From positions 1 through 64,000 of the forward strand of contig JBGSKC010000030.1 in NCBI GenBank assembly GCA_041741415.1: DNA of 64,000 nucleotides, read 5' to 3'. Of the stretch, positions 1 through 7,662 are shown piece by piece (positions within the stretch are counted from its first letter, which is position 1; every line of letters starts with the position of its first letter). This DNA comes from JANQTF01 sp041741415. Its GTDB lineage: Bacteria; Bacteroidota; Bacteroidia; J057. The notes under the pieces were generated by a model. It was not told where the DNA came from and did not search any database. It worked only from the letters and a program-made list of their open reading frames with translations. The translations under genes were made by a program, and so were the position numbers.

Positions 1-276
1 GGGGCCCCGGCTGAAACCGTGGAAAAGTCCCGCAATAACCAATGCTCAGACCAGAATTTTACTTCGTTCTTTCGTATTTCTACCTCAACAAGCCACCTTA
101 TTCAAAGGCCTTTTTTGTCCAGTCGATGGGGAGCACCTCAAGCATGAACTCATTGCAGTGTTGAGGTCTTGAATTACAACATCTCCCAAAATCAGGGCCA
201 GGCTGGATCTTTCAGGGCTCCATTCATCACCTTGAGTCCTGCCTGGACAATGCCCGCCAGGCCCGTTTTCGGATGA
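1..276. other. Non-coding stretch at window edge
   Basis: I find no convincing coding region, RNA gene or repeat here. A short minus-strand reading frame overlaps it but lies antisense to the 3' part of the phosphoesterase gene and is Cys/Arg-rich like a shadow frame. The upstream neighbour is outside the window. Confidence 0.4.
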
Positions 277-906
277 TCACCCCTCCCACTCCACCACAAT
301 CGGCGCATTCACAGGCTTGTAGTGCACATCCAGCGCCGCTGCATTCACAAAAGTAGTTCCATTCACTTCCGTGATCCCGTGGCCTTCGTGAATATGGCCA
401 AACACATGCAGCTTCGGCTTCACATGCCACACCCTGGCGTTGAGCTCTTCGCAGCCCACCAGCCTGCCATCAAATGTGAGATCCCGGATGCCATACACCG
501 GCCCGTGTGTGAGCAGGATGTCAATGCCCGGCGGAATCATGGACCAGTGCCGGCGGATTTCCTCACCGCGCCGCCGGTTGAATGCCCAGTCGTAGAACCA
601 TGGCGTGACTGGCGAGCCCCAGATCCTCAGCCCGGCAACAGTCGCCCCGCTGTCATTCAGGTAATGAATCCCCGCCGGGACCAGCTCCTCAAACAGTGCC
701 GGGTTCCGCTCCGCCAGGAAGTCGTGGTTGCCGGCAATAAATACCTTGTGCGGATGTGGTTGCAGGGCAAACCAGGAAAGAAACTCCTCCACCTGGCGCA
801 GCTCTCCCATCGCGCTCACATCGCCTGCGTGGAGCAACAGGTCTCCTTCCGGCACCGCAATCTGCCCATGAAGCCCATGGGTATCCGACAAGCAAACTAT
901 CCTCAT
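277..906 (-). CDS. Calcineurin-like metallophosphoesterase
   Basis: A 209-residue cytoplasmic metallophosphoesterase. The family metal-binding blocks appear in order: DxH at residues 8-10, GD at 28-29, GNHD at 59-62, THGP near 133 and GHIH near 169. The family hydrolyses phosphomonoesters or phosphodiesters at a two-metal centre; this short single-domain version resembles proteins annotated as metallophosphatase domain-containing (MPPED-like), whose substrates are mostly unknown. It starts with ATG and has no signal peptide. It lies 53 bp downstream of the amidohydrolase on the same strand and could be co-transcribed with it, but nothing links the functions. Family assignment is secure; substrate unknown. 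Confidence 0.88.
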   Translation of the reverse strand: MRIVCLSDTHGLHGQIAVPEGDLLLHAGDVSAMGELRQVEEFLSWFALQPHPHKVFIAGNHDFLAERNPALFEELVPAGIHYLNDSGATVAGLRIWGSPVTPWFYDWAFNRRRGEEIRRHWSMIPPGIDILLTHGPVYGIRDLTFDGRLVGCEELNARVWHVKPKLHVFGHIHEGHGITEVNGTTFVNAAALDVHYKPVNAPIVVEWEG

Positions 907-959
907 ACTGAGGCTAAAACTACGTCGAACCGCTCAATCTTGCCAGTGCTGCCCAGCCC

Positions 960-2681
960 TTATTCCTGAATGAAATACACTTTTTGAATCAGGCCATTTT
1001 CCACCTCGTAAATGGCAATGGCATGCAGCACCACCCCGGGCCCGAATCCCGTTACCCGCTCCCGGTCAACCACGGTTTTGCCCAGCACCATCCTGCTCAC
1101 AAGCTCGCAATGGAGCTCCGTGGCTTGCTCAAACATGGGCCCGTAGCCTTCCCGCATGGCTTCGCGGCCCTTGCCCATCAGCTGGTCGGGAAACTGGTAC
1201 AATTCCACCTCCTCCGCATAGCAGGCCACAAAGGCGTCGAGGTCGCGCAGGTTGTAGGCGTTGAGCTGGCGCTGGGCCATGGCCTCCGGACTGCTGTCGA
1301 GGTGGTCGGCAGGCAGACTCATTTTTCCCGCAGCCACAACAGCCAGCAGGTCGGTGTGGGCCGGAACCTGCTCCAGCGGGTTCACCTTCAGGAGAACCAA
1401 ATCTGCACGAAATCCGGTTTTTACCTGGCCCAGGCTGTCTTTCTGCCCCAGCATGTTCGCCGGAATCATGGTCGAAGCCCGCAAAATATCGGCGGGCGAC
1501 AGTCCGGCCGCGGCCATGGCCTCCCATTCTGCAAACAGGGAGCTGGCGTGCTGGGTGCCGATGTTGCCTGCATCGGTACCGGTCACGACTGCCACCCCGG
1601 CCTCGTGGAGCTTGCGCAGGTTGCTGCTCATGAGTGCGATTTCCGCCTCAGTGGCCGCAGGCATCGCCTGAAAACGTTTCACCCAGCCGGGTATCTGCTC
1701 CCCGGGCAGGTGCTTCAGGTCGAGCAGGCTTCCCAGCACGCCGGGCTGTGCCAGGGCCAGGTCTGCAGGGGTAATGGCGGGCTGTGCCCGGAAGGTCTGA
1801 TCGTAGCCCTTTCCAACAAGCAGGGTGGGCATATAAAATACGCCTTTTTGCTTCAGCTCGCGGGCAAAGGCCTCATCCACTTCTTTGTCCTGCACACTGT
1901 GAACAAGCACATCGGCTCCCAGCGAAACCGCCAGCCGGGCAGTTGCCAGTTCAGTCGCGTGGACAGCCACTTTGAGGCCGTGGCGGTGGCTCTCATCGAT
2001 CACGGCAGCGACCATGGCGGTGGCATCGGTGGGATCTTCGTCAGGGAAAACGATGAACCAGATCTTGATGAAATCCGGGCGGTAGGAAAGTTGTGCCTGA
2101 ACAAGGGCCCGGCCCTCCTCCGGCGTTTTCGCCAGCCTGATCGGGGCATCTTCCACCATCAGGGCCGGGGGGACATAAGTGGAAATGAGCGGGCCCGTGG
2201 CAAAAACCCGGGGGGCCTCACCGGCGAGGGTGCCAGCCTGCTTTCTGACTTCAAAATTGCTCATCGGGCCGCCTACATCCACAACGGAGGTGATTCCCGC
2301 AGCCAGGTATCGATGGAAAAAATCGGTGCGAAGGGCCTCTGTTGCGGCCATTTCTGCTTCGTAAGAGCGGATATTGCGCAGGTCAATGGCATCGGGGCGG
2401 GTGTAGAGGCCGCCGCTTTGAAAAAAATGCACGTGGCTGTCAATCCAGCCGGGGCTGAGGTATTGCCCTGTGGCATCATGTTCCTCCACTCCCCCGGGCA
2501 ACTGCTGGTCTGGCAGCGGGTGCTTGCTGATAGCAGCGATTCGCCGGCCCACAATCAGCACATCCTGGTCGGGAAACAGCTTCCCGCCGGCCACATCCAC
2601 CACAGTTGCGTGGCGCAAGAGAAGGGTGGGCTGGGCCATCATCTGGCTAAGCAGAAATATCGCAAGCAGAAAAGGTTTCAT
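960..2681 (-). CDS. Secreted amidohydrolase fused to a C-terminal SnoaL/NTF2-like domain
   Basis: A 573-residue exported protein. Starting from the ATG at 2681 (a TTG four codons upstream is less likely) it has a signal peptide of about 17 residues. The body is an imidazolonepropionase-like amidohydrolase: HxH in DSHVHF near residue 83, Lys in FIKIW near 206, His in VAVHATE and LVHSV, and Asp in TGTDAG near 370 provide the metal-site ligands. After about residue 455 a second domain begins (LNAYNLRDLDAFVACYAEEV) with the helix-sheet pattern of SnoaL/NTF2-like proteins and continues to the end. Such amidohydrolases act on cyclic amides, peptides or related C-N bonds; the substrate here is unknown. 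The two-domain arrangement is the unusual point. Confidence 0.82.
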   Translation of the reverse strand: MKPFLLAIFLLSQMMAQPTLLLRHATVVDVAGGKLFPDQDVLIVGRRIAAISKHPLPDQQLPGGVEEHDATGQYLSPGWIDSHVHFFQSGGLYTRPDAIDLRNIRSYEAEMAATEALRTDFFHRYLAAGITSVVDVGGPMSNFEVRKQAGTLAGEAPRVFATGPLISTYVPPALMVEDAPIRLAKTPEEGRALVQAQLSYRPDFIKIWFIVFPDEDPTDATAMVAAVIDESHRHGLKVAVHATELATARLAVSLGADVLVHSVQDKEVDEAFARELKQKGVFYMPTLLVGKGYDQTFRAQPAITPADLALAQPGVLGSLLDLKHLPGEQIPGWVKRFQAMPAATEAEIALMSSNLRKLHEAGVAVVTGTDAGNIGTQHASSLFAEWEAMAAAGLSPADILRASTMIPANMLGQKDSLGQVKTGFRADLVLLKVNPLEQVPAHTDLLAVVAAGKMSLPADHLDSSPEAMAQRQLNAYNLRDLDAFVACYAEEVELYQFPDQLMGKGREAMREGYGPMFEQATELHCELVSRMVLGKTVVDRERVTGFGPGVVLHAIAIYEVENGLIQKVYFIQE

Positions 2682-2882
2682 AGAAACAGGCAATGAGCAA
2701 GAAAGATAGGGATCGTGGCGGATGAAATGGCATTGGGATCGTTTTATTTCTTTGAGGAGGGGCTATCATGGAATGAACATTAAAAAGTCTACGATATTCA
2801 AAATTTGACAAAAAAAGGAATTTTGGAAAATTTGCCTCATTGCGGCAAAAATATTAACCATTGACTTGCGGGCGTCGTCGCA

Positions 2883-3305
2883 TTACTGACTTCTAAGAGG
2901 GTATCGACCGATCCGAATAAGCAAGCGGCGATCTTCTACTGTTTGCGGCTCATTGAACCGGAGGATGTTTACTGTCGCGTGGCCAACTGGTGTTACGGCG
3001 TGAATGACCCCCTCTTCAAGGAAAAAATGATCTGACCATGAATCCAGCCTTGGATGAAAAAAGCGAACATATTCACCGGTCTCAGGAAGTATAGTGCCCA
3101 CGTCACTCCCTTTGTTGCGATTGCAAAACGGGCAGGCAAAAGCCAAGTTATCAACCTCGGTAGTCCCCCCATGTTTGAGGCTCACGATATGGTCAAGGTG
3201 AAACGCATGGAAAGCATCTGCCTCGGCCAGAAGGCAATATTCACAAGTAAATCTGGCACGTTGGGCTACCAACGCCCGCAGGCGATCTGAGATGTATTCA
3301 CTCAT
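2883..3305 (-). CDS. HNH endonuclease
   Basis: A 140-residue HNH nuclease. The zinc-binding pair CEYC (residues 21-24) and CPFC (58-61) flank the catalytic HLDHI (36-40), Asn 53 and NRNKG (62-66), the full HNH beta-beta-alpha-metal pattern. Its ATG overlaps the TGA of the preceding small gene by four bases (ATGA), so the two are translationally coupled. Stand-alone HNH nucleases of this size may act in restriction, mobile-element or stress contexts; no restriction or phage genes are nearby. It is paired only with the small protein upstream. Nuclease fold is certain, role unknown. Confidence 0.9.
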   Translation of the reverse strand: MSEYISDRLRALVAQRARFTCEYCLLAEADAFHAFHLDHIVSLKHGGTTEVDNLAFACPFCNRNKGSDVGTILPETGEYVRFFHPRLDSWSDHFFLEEGVIHAVTPVGHATVNILRFNEPQTVEDRRLLIRIGRYPLRSQ

Positions 3306-3538
3306 CCGGCCAATCGTAAACGGGCTATAGCTTTTGCGCGGCGCATGATGTGTTCCAGAACCTCAAAGTTTTCCAGTTCGCCGCGTTCCTCAACCGTGAG
3401 GGAGCGTATTTTCTCCTGATGTACCAGCCATTCGAAACGGGCACTGGCGCGGGCCGAAGGCCGAAAGGCAACGACCTCCTCCGGGCGCAGGGCCGCAACA
3501 AATTCTGTAAATTCATCAAAGATGGTGGAAACAATCAT
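3302..3538 (-). CDS. Small conserved partner of HNH endonuclease
   Basis: A 78-residue acidic/helical protein when started at the ATG at 3538. The frame is open to 3655, but the upstream residues look like untranslated leader and the short form matches the sizes I recall for such proteins. Characteristic segments are EEVVAFRPSARASARFEWLV and LENFEVLEHIMRRAKAIARL. From memory, small proteins with a similar 'ILAFKPS...EE...LEH...KARA' pattern are often found immediately upstream of HNH nucleases in Bacteroidota and cyanobacteria; I cannot name a family. The ATGA overlap with the nuclease suggests stoichiometric co-expression, as in toxin-antitoxin or inhibitor/adaptor pairs, but no function can be assigned from sequence. 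Confidence 0.7.
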   Translation of the reverse strand: MIVSTIFDEFTEFVAALRPEEVVAFRPSARASARFEWLVHQEKIRSLTVEERGELENFEVLEHIMRRAKAIARLRLAG

Positions 3539-3777
3539 CTTGGCAGGAGATTTATGGAAAGATACGATTTTTCTCTGATAAAGGCCATGCCGCATTAACA
3601 TCCGCAGTGTGGATAGGAGAGGATGCCTTATCTCCCCCTCGACCGACTGCGGCACAGGGAAGGGCCGCCCCTAGCGGGGGCGAAGGTCAATAGCATCACA
3701 GAGGGGTTGTTTTTTCCTTTTCGGCGACCTTGATGGTCGCCAGCACCGTCTCCTGAGCAGGCCCTGCCCCCCCTGAT

Positions 3778-4638
3778 CTACTGCAACTTCAGCCTCAGCC
3801 AGGGGCTTTCCTGCTGCGGGCGCATCAGACCTCCCCACCATGAGGGCCGGATCATTCGCTCGAAAGGATAGGCAGCCAGTTCCTGCTGGGAGTGAAGATG
3901 CACCTGATCAAAGGCTGCTTCCATCTGCTTTTCCTGGAAATAGCCCTGGAGTTTTTCCCTGGCGCTGGCCAGTTGCTTTTCGGGCAAAAAAGCGTGGTGC
4001 AGGAAATGAATCTCTCCACCTGGCCGGAGATATTTGATTGCCTGGTCGATCACCTGGGGAATGGAGGGAAACCACATCAGGGCATCCATCACGATGAGCT
4101 GGTCGAAGCTCGCCTGGGGCATGGCAGGGTCGAAGAAGTTGGCCTCGACAAACCGAAGGTTTTTGGCCTGGAACAGCTTTTTTGCCTGGTTGATGGAAAC
4201 GCCGTCGATATCAAGCCCATTCACTGGTCCGTCGTGATTTTTGGCCAGTGCGGCAGAGAGCCAGCCGCAACCACAACCCACTTCGAGAATAGAAGATTGA
4301 AGGCGATCGGGATGATGAAAATAGGAGAGGAGCGACTGGGCCAGGCTGGATTTTTCCTTCCATTCTGCCTGGTGCAGGTTGTAAAAAAAAGTTTTGGGCA
4401 ATTCTTCTGCCTCAACGTCCGACCAAAGGCGGTTATCCTTTTTCCGCCACAGGCGGATTGCCTTCAGGAGGGCTTCGTTCAACGGATGAGCCGGGGTAAC
4501 TACCTCGGCCTGGGCAACTGGGTTTGCCGGGGAGGCATTTTTGTTGATCCGTGCTTTGGCCCTGGTCCTGGAGGAAGATGCAGGCGCTGGCGGCAGTTCT
4601 GCTCGCTCAGGCGCAACAGGCAAATGGTACTCATTCAC
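3778..4638 (-). CDS. Class I SAM-dependent methyltransferase
   Basis: A Rossmann methyltransferase with motif I LEVGCGCGW near residue 120, motif II NGLDID, post-motif VEANFFD and a motif IV-like FDQLIVMDALMWFP. I start it at the GTG at 4638, giving 286 residues and an 8-base overlap with the stop of the upstream gene. The frame stays open to 4842, but that extension lies entirely inside the upstream membrane protein gene and has a different Cys/Ser-rich character, so I read it as a shadow. After the start comes a Pro/Ala/Ser-rich disordered stretch of about 50 residues before the folded domain. Substrate unknown; it resembles cyclopropane/small-molecule methyltransferases in general layout only. 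Confidence 0.78.
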   Translation of the reverse strand: MNEYHLPVAPERAELPPAPASSSRTRAKARINKNASPANPVAQAEVVTPAHPLNEALLKAIRLWRKKDNRLWSDVEAEELPKTFFYNLHQAEWKEKSSLAQSLLSYFHHPDRLQSSILEVGCGCGWLSAALAKNHDGPVNGLDIDGVSINQAKKLFQAKNLRFVEANFFDPAMPQASFDQLIVMDALMWFPSIPQVIDQAIKYLRPGGEIHFLHHAFLPEKQLASAREKLQGYFQEKQMEAAFDQVHLHSQQELAAYPFERMIRPSWWGGLMRPQQESPWLRLKLQ

Positions 4639-5020
4639 AGCAAGGGTATTGAATCGTGGCACAAAGATCGGGGGAGGGGCAAATGTCGAGGAAAAGGCTT
4701 TTTGAAGGTTTGTGGAGGGAATCGCCAATAGCAGGAACAGAAAATGCTGGCTGATCGGCGCAGCTGCAAAAGAGCAGCTCATTTCCCGAATCCAGGCGCA
4801 GCAGCACATGGCAGGAATCTTTTGGGCTGATTTCCAGCACATTACCGGAAATGGCCTGAGGGAAAATGATTTCCTGGAGCCATACCTCGCAACTGGCTTG
4901 CTGCCGCTGGAGCCAGGCCCGGTAGCCGAGCAACATCAACATCGAAAGAACGCCAAGGCCAATACCAGTGAACCCTATGAGGTAGGTGAGCCGACGGATA
5001 AAAGGCGTGTGTCGAATCAT
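4631..5020 (-). CDS. Small membrane-anchored hypothetical protein
   Basis: A 129-residue protein of unrecognised family. A basic N-terminus (MIRHTPFIRRLTY) is followed by one hydrophobic segment at about residues 12-33 and then a soluble region with several cysteines (CEVW, DSCHV, FCSCADQ, DICPSPDLC, PCCE). It would be anchored with the C-terminal part outside the cytoplasm if the positive-inside rule holds. Its stop codon overlaps the GTG start proposed for the downstream methyltransferase, so the two are probably coupled. No function can be inferred. Confidence 0.6.
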   Translation of the reverse strand: MIRHTPFIRRLTYLIGFTGIGLGVLSMLMLLGYRAWLQRQQASCEVWLQEIIFPQAISGNVLEISPKDSCHVLLRLDSGNELLFCSCADQPAFSVPAIGDSLHKPSKSLFLDICPSPDLCATIQYPCCE

Positions 5021-5127
5021 GTTCCGGGCTTTGCTCCCGCTGCTGAGCGGTAAGTTAAGAAATAAATGGCGGAAATCTTATTTGAAGGAAGTACTTTTCA
5101 AAGGAATGAAGGAATTTTAGCCAAAAC

Positions 5128-6120
5128 TCATTCCTGGCTCCGCTTCATTTCGATCACCGCCACCACCTGGCCGTGGTCGGATCGCCACAAGGGAATGTCC
5201 TCATCCATCAGGGTTTCATCGATCAGGTGGTCGTTAAAAACCCGTACATACTCCACCTCCGCAATGCCAGCGTGGTTTTCCCTCACAAACTCTTCGCTCA
5301 CCATGATGTGGTCGAGGGCCTCGTGAAAGCCATTGTGGATATGGGTGAAATACACATCCACCAGGGCCTTTCTGGCCTGGATATCTTTGACGTGGTAGAG
5401 AATTACGTCCCAAATCGACCGTTTCACCTCCAACGGAAACTTGCGGTGCGGTGGCTCGCAGCTCACAATTCGTGTGGTAACAGCTGTTCCGGTATCGTTC
5501 ATGTCGCCAATCAGGATCACAGGGCGCTGCCGCACCCGGAGGTCGCGTAGCAGCAACTCGCGAAGCGCAGCGGCCTCGGCAGCCCTGCGGATCAGGGACC
5601 TGGCTTGCCCGCGTGCAAGGTCGAGCGGGTTCTCTCTGCCTTCACCTTCCTCAAAATGCGGCCGCTTGCTTTTCAAATGCACCACATATACATTGACTTC
5701 GTGGTTGCCTGGAAACAGCACGGTCGCCTTCAGCACTGGCCTGGAAAAGGTATTTACCGGGATGGTCGCCCCCTCAAAGGTCAGGGCCGTGGGGCAGGTA
5801 TCGAATACTTCGTAGGACACAATCGGGAAGCGCGATGCCAGGGCCACTCTCGGCAAATCGCCGGTGGCACCCGCCACCACGTAGGCGGCATCTTTCATCT
5901 TTCCGGTTCGCAGCAGGGCTTCTCCAAGGGCCTCAGGGTGAAACACTTCCTGGAACCCGACAATGTCGGCCTTCATCGCGTCCAGTTGCCCGGCAATCCA
6001 GTCAAGCTTTTGGTCGTATTCCCGTTGGCTCAGGTGGTCGCGGCCATAGATCGGCTTGCCCGGCAGGGCCAGGTTCAACAGGTTGAAGGTCGCGACCCTC
6101 ACATGGCGTTGTTCGTTCAT
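5128..6120 (-). CDS. Endonuclease/exonuclease/phosphatase (EEP) family protein
   Basis: A 330-residue protein from the ATG at 6120 (MNEQRHVRVATFNLLNL); the frame is open 29 codons further but without a plausible start. The EEP signatures are present in order: ATFN near residue 10, FQEV near 61, GDMND near 208 and SDHGQV near the C-terminus, giving the Asn, Glu, Asp and His of the DNase I-like active site. The family includes DNases, AP endonucleases, inositol phosphatases and sphingomyelinases; no signal peptide is visible, so a cytoplasmic phosphodiesterase or nuclease is likely. Substrate cannot be determined. It is followed at its 3' side by the minus-strand membrane protein/methyltransferase pair. 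Confidence 0.82.
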   Translation of the reverse strand: MNEQRHVRVATFNLLNLALPGKPIYGRDHLSQREYDQKLDWIAGQLDAMKADIVGFQEVFHPEALGEALLRTGKMKDAAYVVAGATGDLPRVALASRFPIVSYEVFDTCPTALTFEGATIPVNTFSRPVLKATVLFPGNHEVNVYVVHLKSKRPHFEEGEGRENPLDLARGQARSLIRRAAEAAALRELLLRDLRVRQRPVILIGDMNDTGTAVTTRIVSCEPPHRKFPLEVKRSIWDVILYHVKDIQARKALVDVYFTHIHNGFHEALDHIMVSEEFVRENHAGIAEVEYVRVFNDHLIDETLMDEDIPLWRSDHGQVVAVIEMKRSQE

Positions 6121-6343
6121 GAAGTCAGGTTGAGGAATGTTTCGTTCGGGGCAGTGTGAAGGTAGGGAAAATGGAACAAACGATCCAGGTTTGACTGGGA
6201 AATACACAGAGGCTTTACCCCGGAGCTGACAGGCAGAGAATGGCTGGATTGAAATCCGCGACGAAAAAAAACATTCGAGGCTTGAATTATTCAGGATAAA
6301 CAGTTAGATTCTAGCTTCATTTTTTTCATCCAAGCCCCTGATT

Positions 6344-7132
6344 ATGAAAACAATCGAACCTTTCTTCACAAAGGCCGCCGGCCTGTTCCTGTTGTGCTGT
6401 TGCTTGCTGTCTGGCACCACGCTGCCTCCTCCTACTCCTGCTTCTGAAGACCTGGAAGGCGCCTGGCGGATGGTCATGACCCGCGACCAGCCCGTGGCTT
6501 CGCTGGGCCTCGACATGGTGAAAATCCTGGTGGATGGTCATTTTATTTTTGCCTTTTACCACGAGGAAAGCCAGCGTTTTTTCTCTGCAGGCGGTGGCAC
6601 CTACAACTTTAAAAACGGGGTTTACACCGAGCAGATCTCTTTTCACACCATCACTCCGGCCCTTGTCGGTCGAAAGTTGCCCTTCCAGGCCCGCCTAGAA
6701 GCCGGGCGATGGTATCACACCGGCGACATCGACGGGCAGATGATGAACGAGGTCTTTGAGCGCGTAGAAAGCAGCGAAGCTACCCTGCTGGCGGGCGCAT
6801 GGGAGATGCAAGCCCTCCGGGAAGCAGCTCAGCCCTGGCAATCTGTCCGAAAAAAAGACATCCAGACCTGGAAACTCGTGATGGATGACCGCTTCGCAGA
6901 AGTGAGTTTTCGGCCAGAGGATGGCGAACTGCTCACCTGCTCTGGGGGGACCATTGAGGCAGGTGAAACCTGGGTGGATCAGCAGATCGCCTTTCATATG
7001 AAAGATTCTTTGCTGGTCGGTACCAGCCTTCGCTACGACGGCCTCCCCGCACCCGATGGCTGGGAAACCCAGGCGCAGCTAACACGTGGGCAGGAAAAGC
7101 ACCTTTCGGTTCGCTGGGTAAGGAAAGACTAG
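6344..7132 (+). CDS. Secreted protein with two tandem lipocalin-like repeats
   Basis: A 262-residue exported protein with a hydrophobic N-terminus (FFTKAAGLFLLCCCLLSG). The mature part is an internal duplication: repeat 1 (about 37-138) begins LEGAWRMV, continues GHFIFAFY, GGGTYNF and YTEQISFHT; repeat 2 (about 147-258) begins LAGAWEMQ, continues DRFAEVSF, SGGTIEA and VDQQIAFHM. Each repeat has the start motif GxW and the beta-strand spacing of lipocalin-like (membrane or calycin-type) domains. I do not recognise the exact family. It is a monocistronic plus-strand gene between two minus-strand genes. Ligand binding in the envelope is a guess. Confidence 0.72.
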   Translation: MKTIEPFFTKAAGLFLLCCCLLSGTTLPPPTPASEDLEGAWRMVMTRDQPVASLGLDMVKILVDGHFIFAFYHEESQRFFSAGGGTYNFKNGVYTEQISFHTITPALVGRKLPFQARLEAGRWYHTGDIDGQMMNEVFERVESSEATLLAGAWEMQALREAAQPWQSVRKKDIQTWKLVMDDRFAEVSFRPEDGELLTCSGGTIEAGETWVDQQIAFHMKDSLLVGTSLRYDGLPAPDGWETQAQLTRGQEKHLSVRWVRKD

Positions 7133-7343
7133 GCAAACCTGTGTCGCCAGGGTTCCTTCTCCTTCAACAGCATGGAAATTCTCCCACATCCGGGTCGGTT
7201 CTCCATCACTCACAGAGAACTGGCCCGGAGTTTGATCTTTAATCTTGTATTACCACCCCTTGCACTTCCCGGTTAACCATAAAGAGTAGCCTTGCTTTCG
7301 CTCACGGTAAAGGTTTTCTCTGTTAGATGAAGAATAGTATTGA

Positions 7344-7375
7344 TTGGTTAAAATCCAGTTATTGAACTATTCTTG
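7344..7375 (+). promoter_or_regulatory. Bacteroidota-type promoter candidate
   Basis: TTGG at 7344-7347, a 20-bp spacer and TATTCTTG at 7368-7375 fit the Bacteroidota -33/-7 consensus (TTG, about 19-21 bp, TAnnTTTG) with one mismatch in the -7 element. It sits 19 bp upstream of the ATG of the small membrane protein gene. Confidence 0.45.
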
Positions 7376-7394
7376 CTTGTGAAATAGTAGGAGT

Positions 7395-7646
7395 ATGAGT
7401 TCCCTCAAACTGCGTCCCCAGCAAACCCTTGATCTGAAGGCCCAGGCAAAAATTCTGATTACCGTTGCCATCACTGCCAATTTGTTGCTGGCACTGGTTC
7501 TTTCTTTGCTGCTGCTTGCCCGGCCGGAGCAATCCTCAGCAGAGGTCGTGGTGAAGCGAACCTCAGTGGATGCCACTGCCAGGGCACACCAGCTCCACAG
7601 AAACAAAGTGCAAATGGCGCTATTGCCCTCTCCCGAGCATTGGTAA
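7395..7646 (+). CDS. Small single-pass membrane protein
   Basis: An 83-residue protein of no recognised family: a basic/polar start (MSSLKLRPQQTLDLKAQAK), one strong hydrophobic helix at residues 20-43 and a short polar tail. A good promoter-like element lies just upstream and the gene ends 17 bp before the end of the convergent HlyD-like gene, which supports reality. It is small enough to be a chance frame, so confidence is moderate. Confidence 0.48.
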   Translation: MSSLKLRPQQTLDLKAQAKILITVAITANLLLALVLSLLLLARPEQSSAEVVVKRTSVDATARAHQLHRNKVQMALLPSPEHW

Positions 7647-7662
7647 CACGAGGCCGGATGGG

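Noticed and set aside
984..2696. Plus-strand open frame of 570 codons opposite the amidohydrolase
   Set aside because: Antisense shadow; His/Gly/Gln-rich composition without any motif, while the opposite strand has a full set of amidohydrolase residues.
3723..3741. GGCGACC/GGTCGCC hairpin downstream of the methyltransferase gene
   Set aside because: In the direction of the minus-strand gene it is followed by A residues, so it cannot be an intrinsic terminator; too small to call a repeat family.
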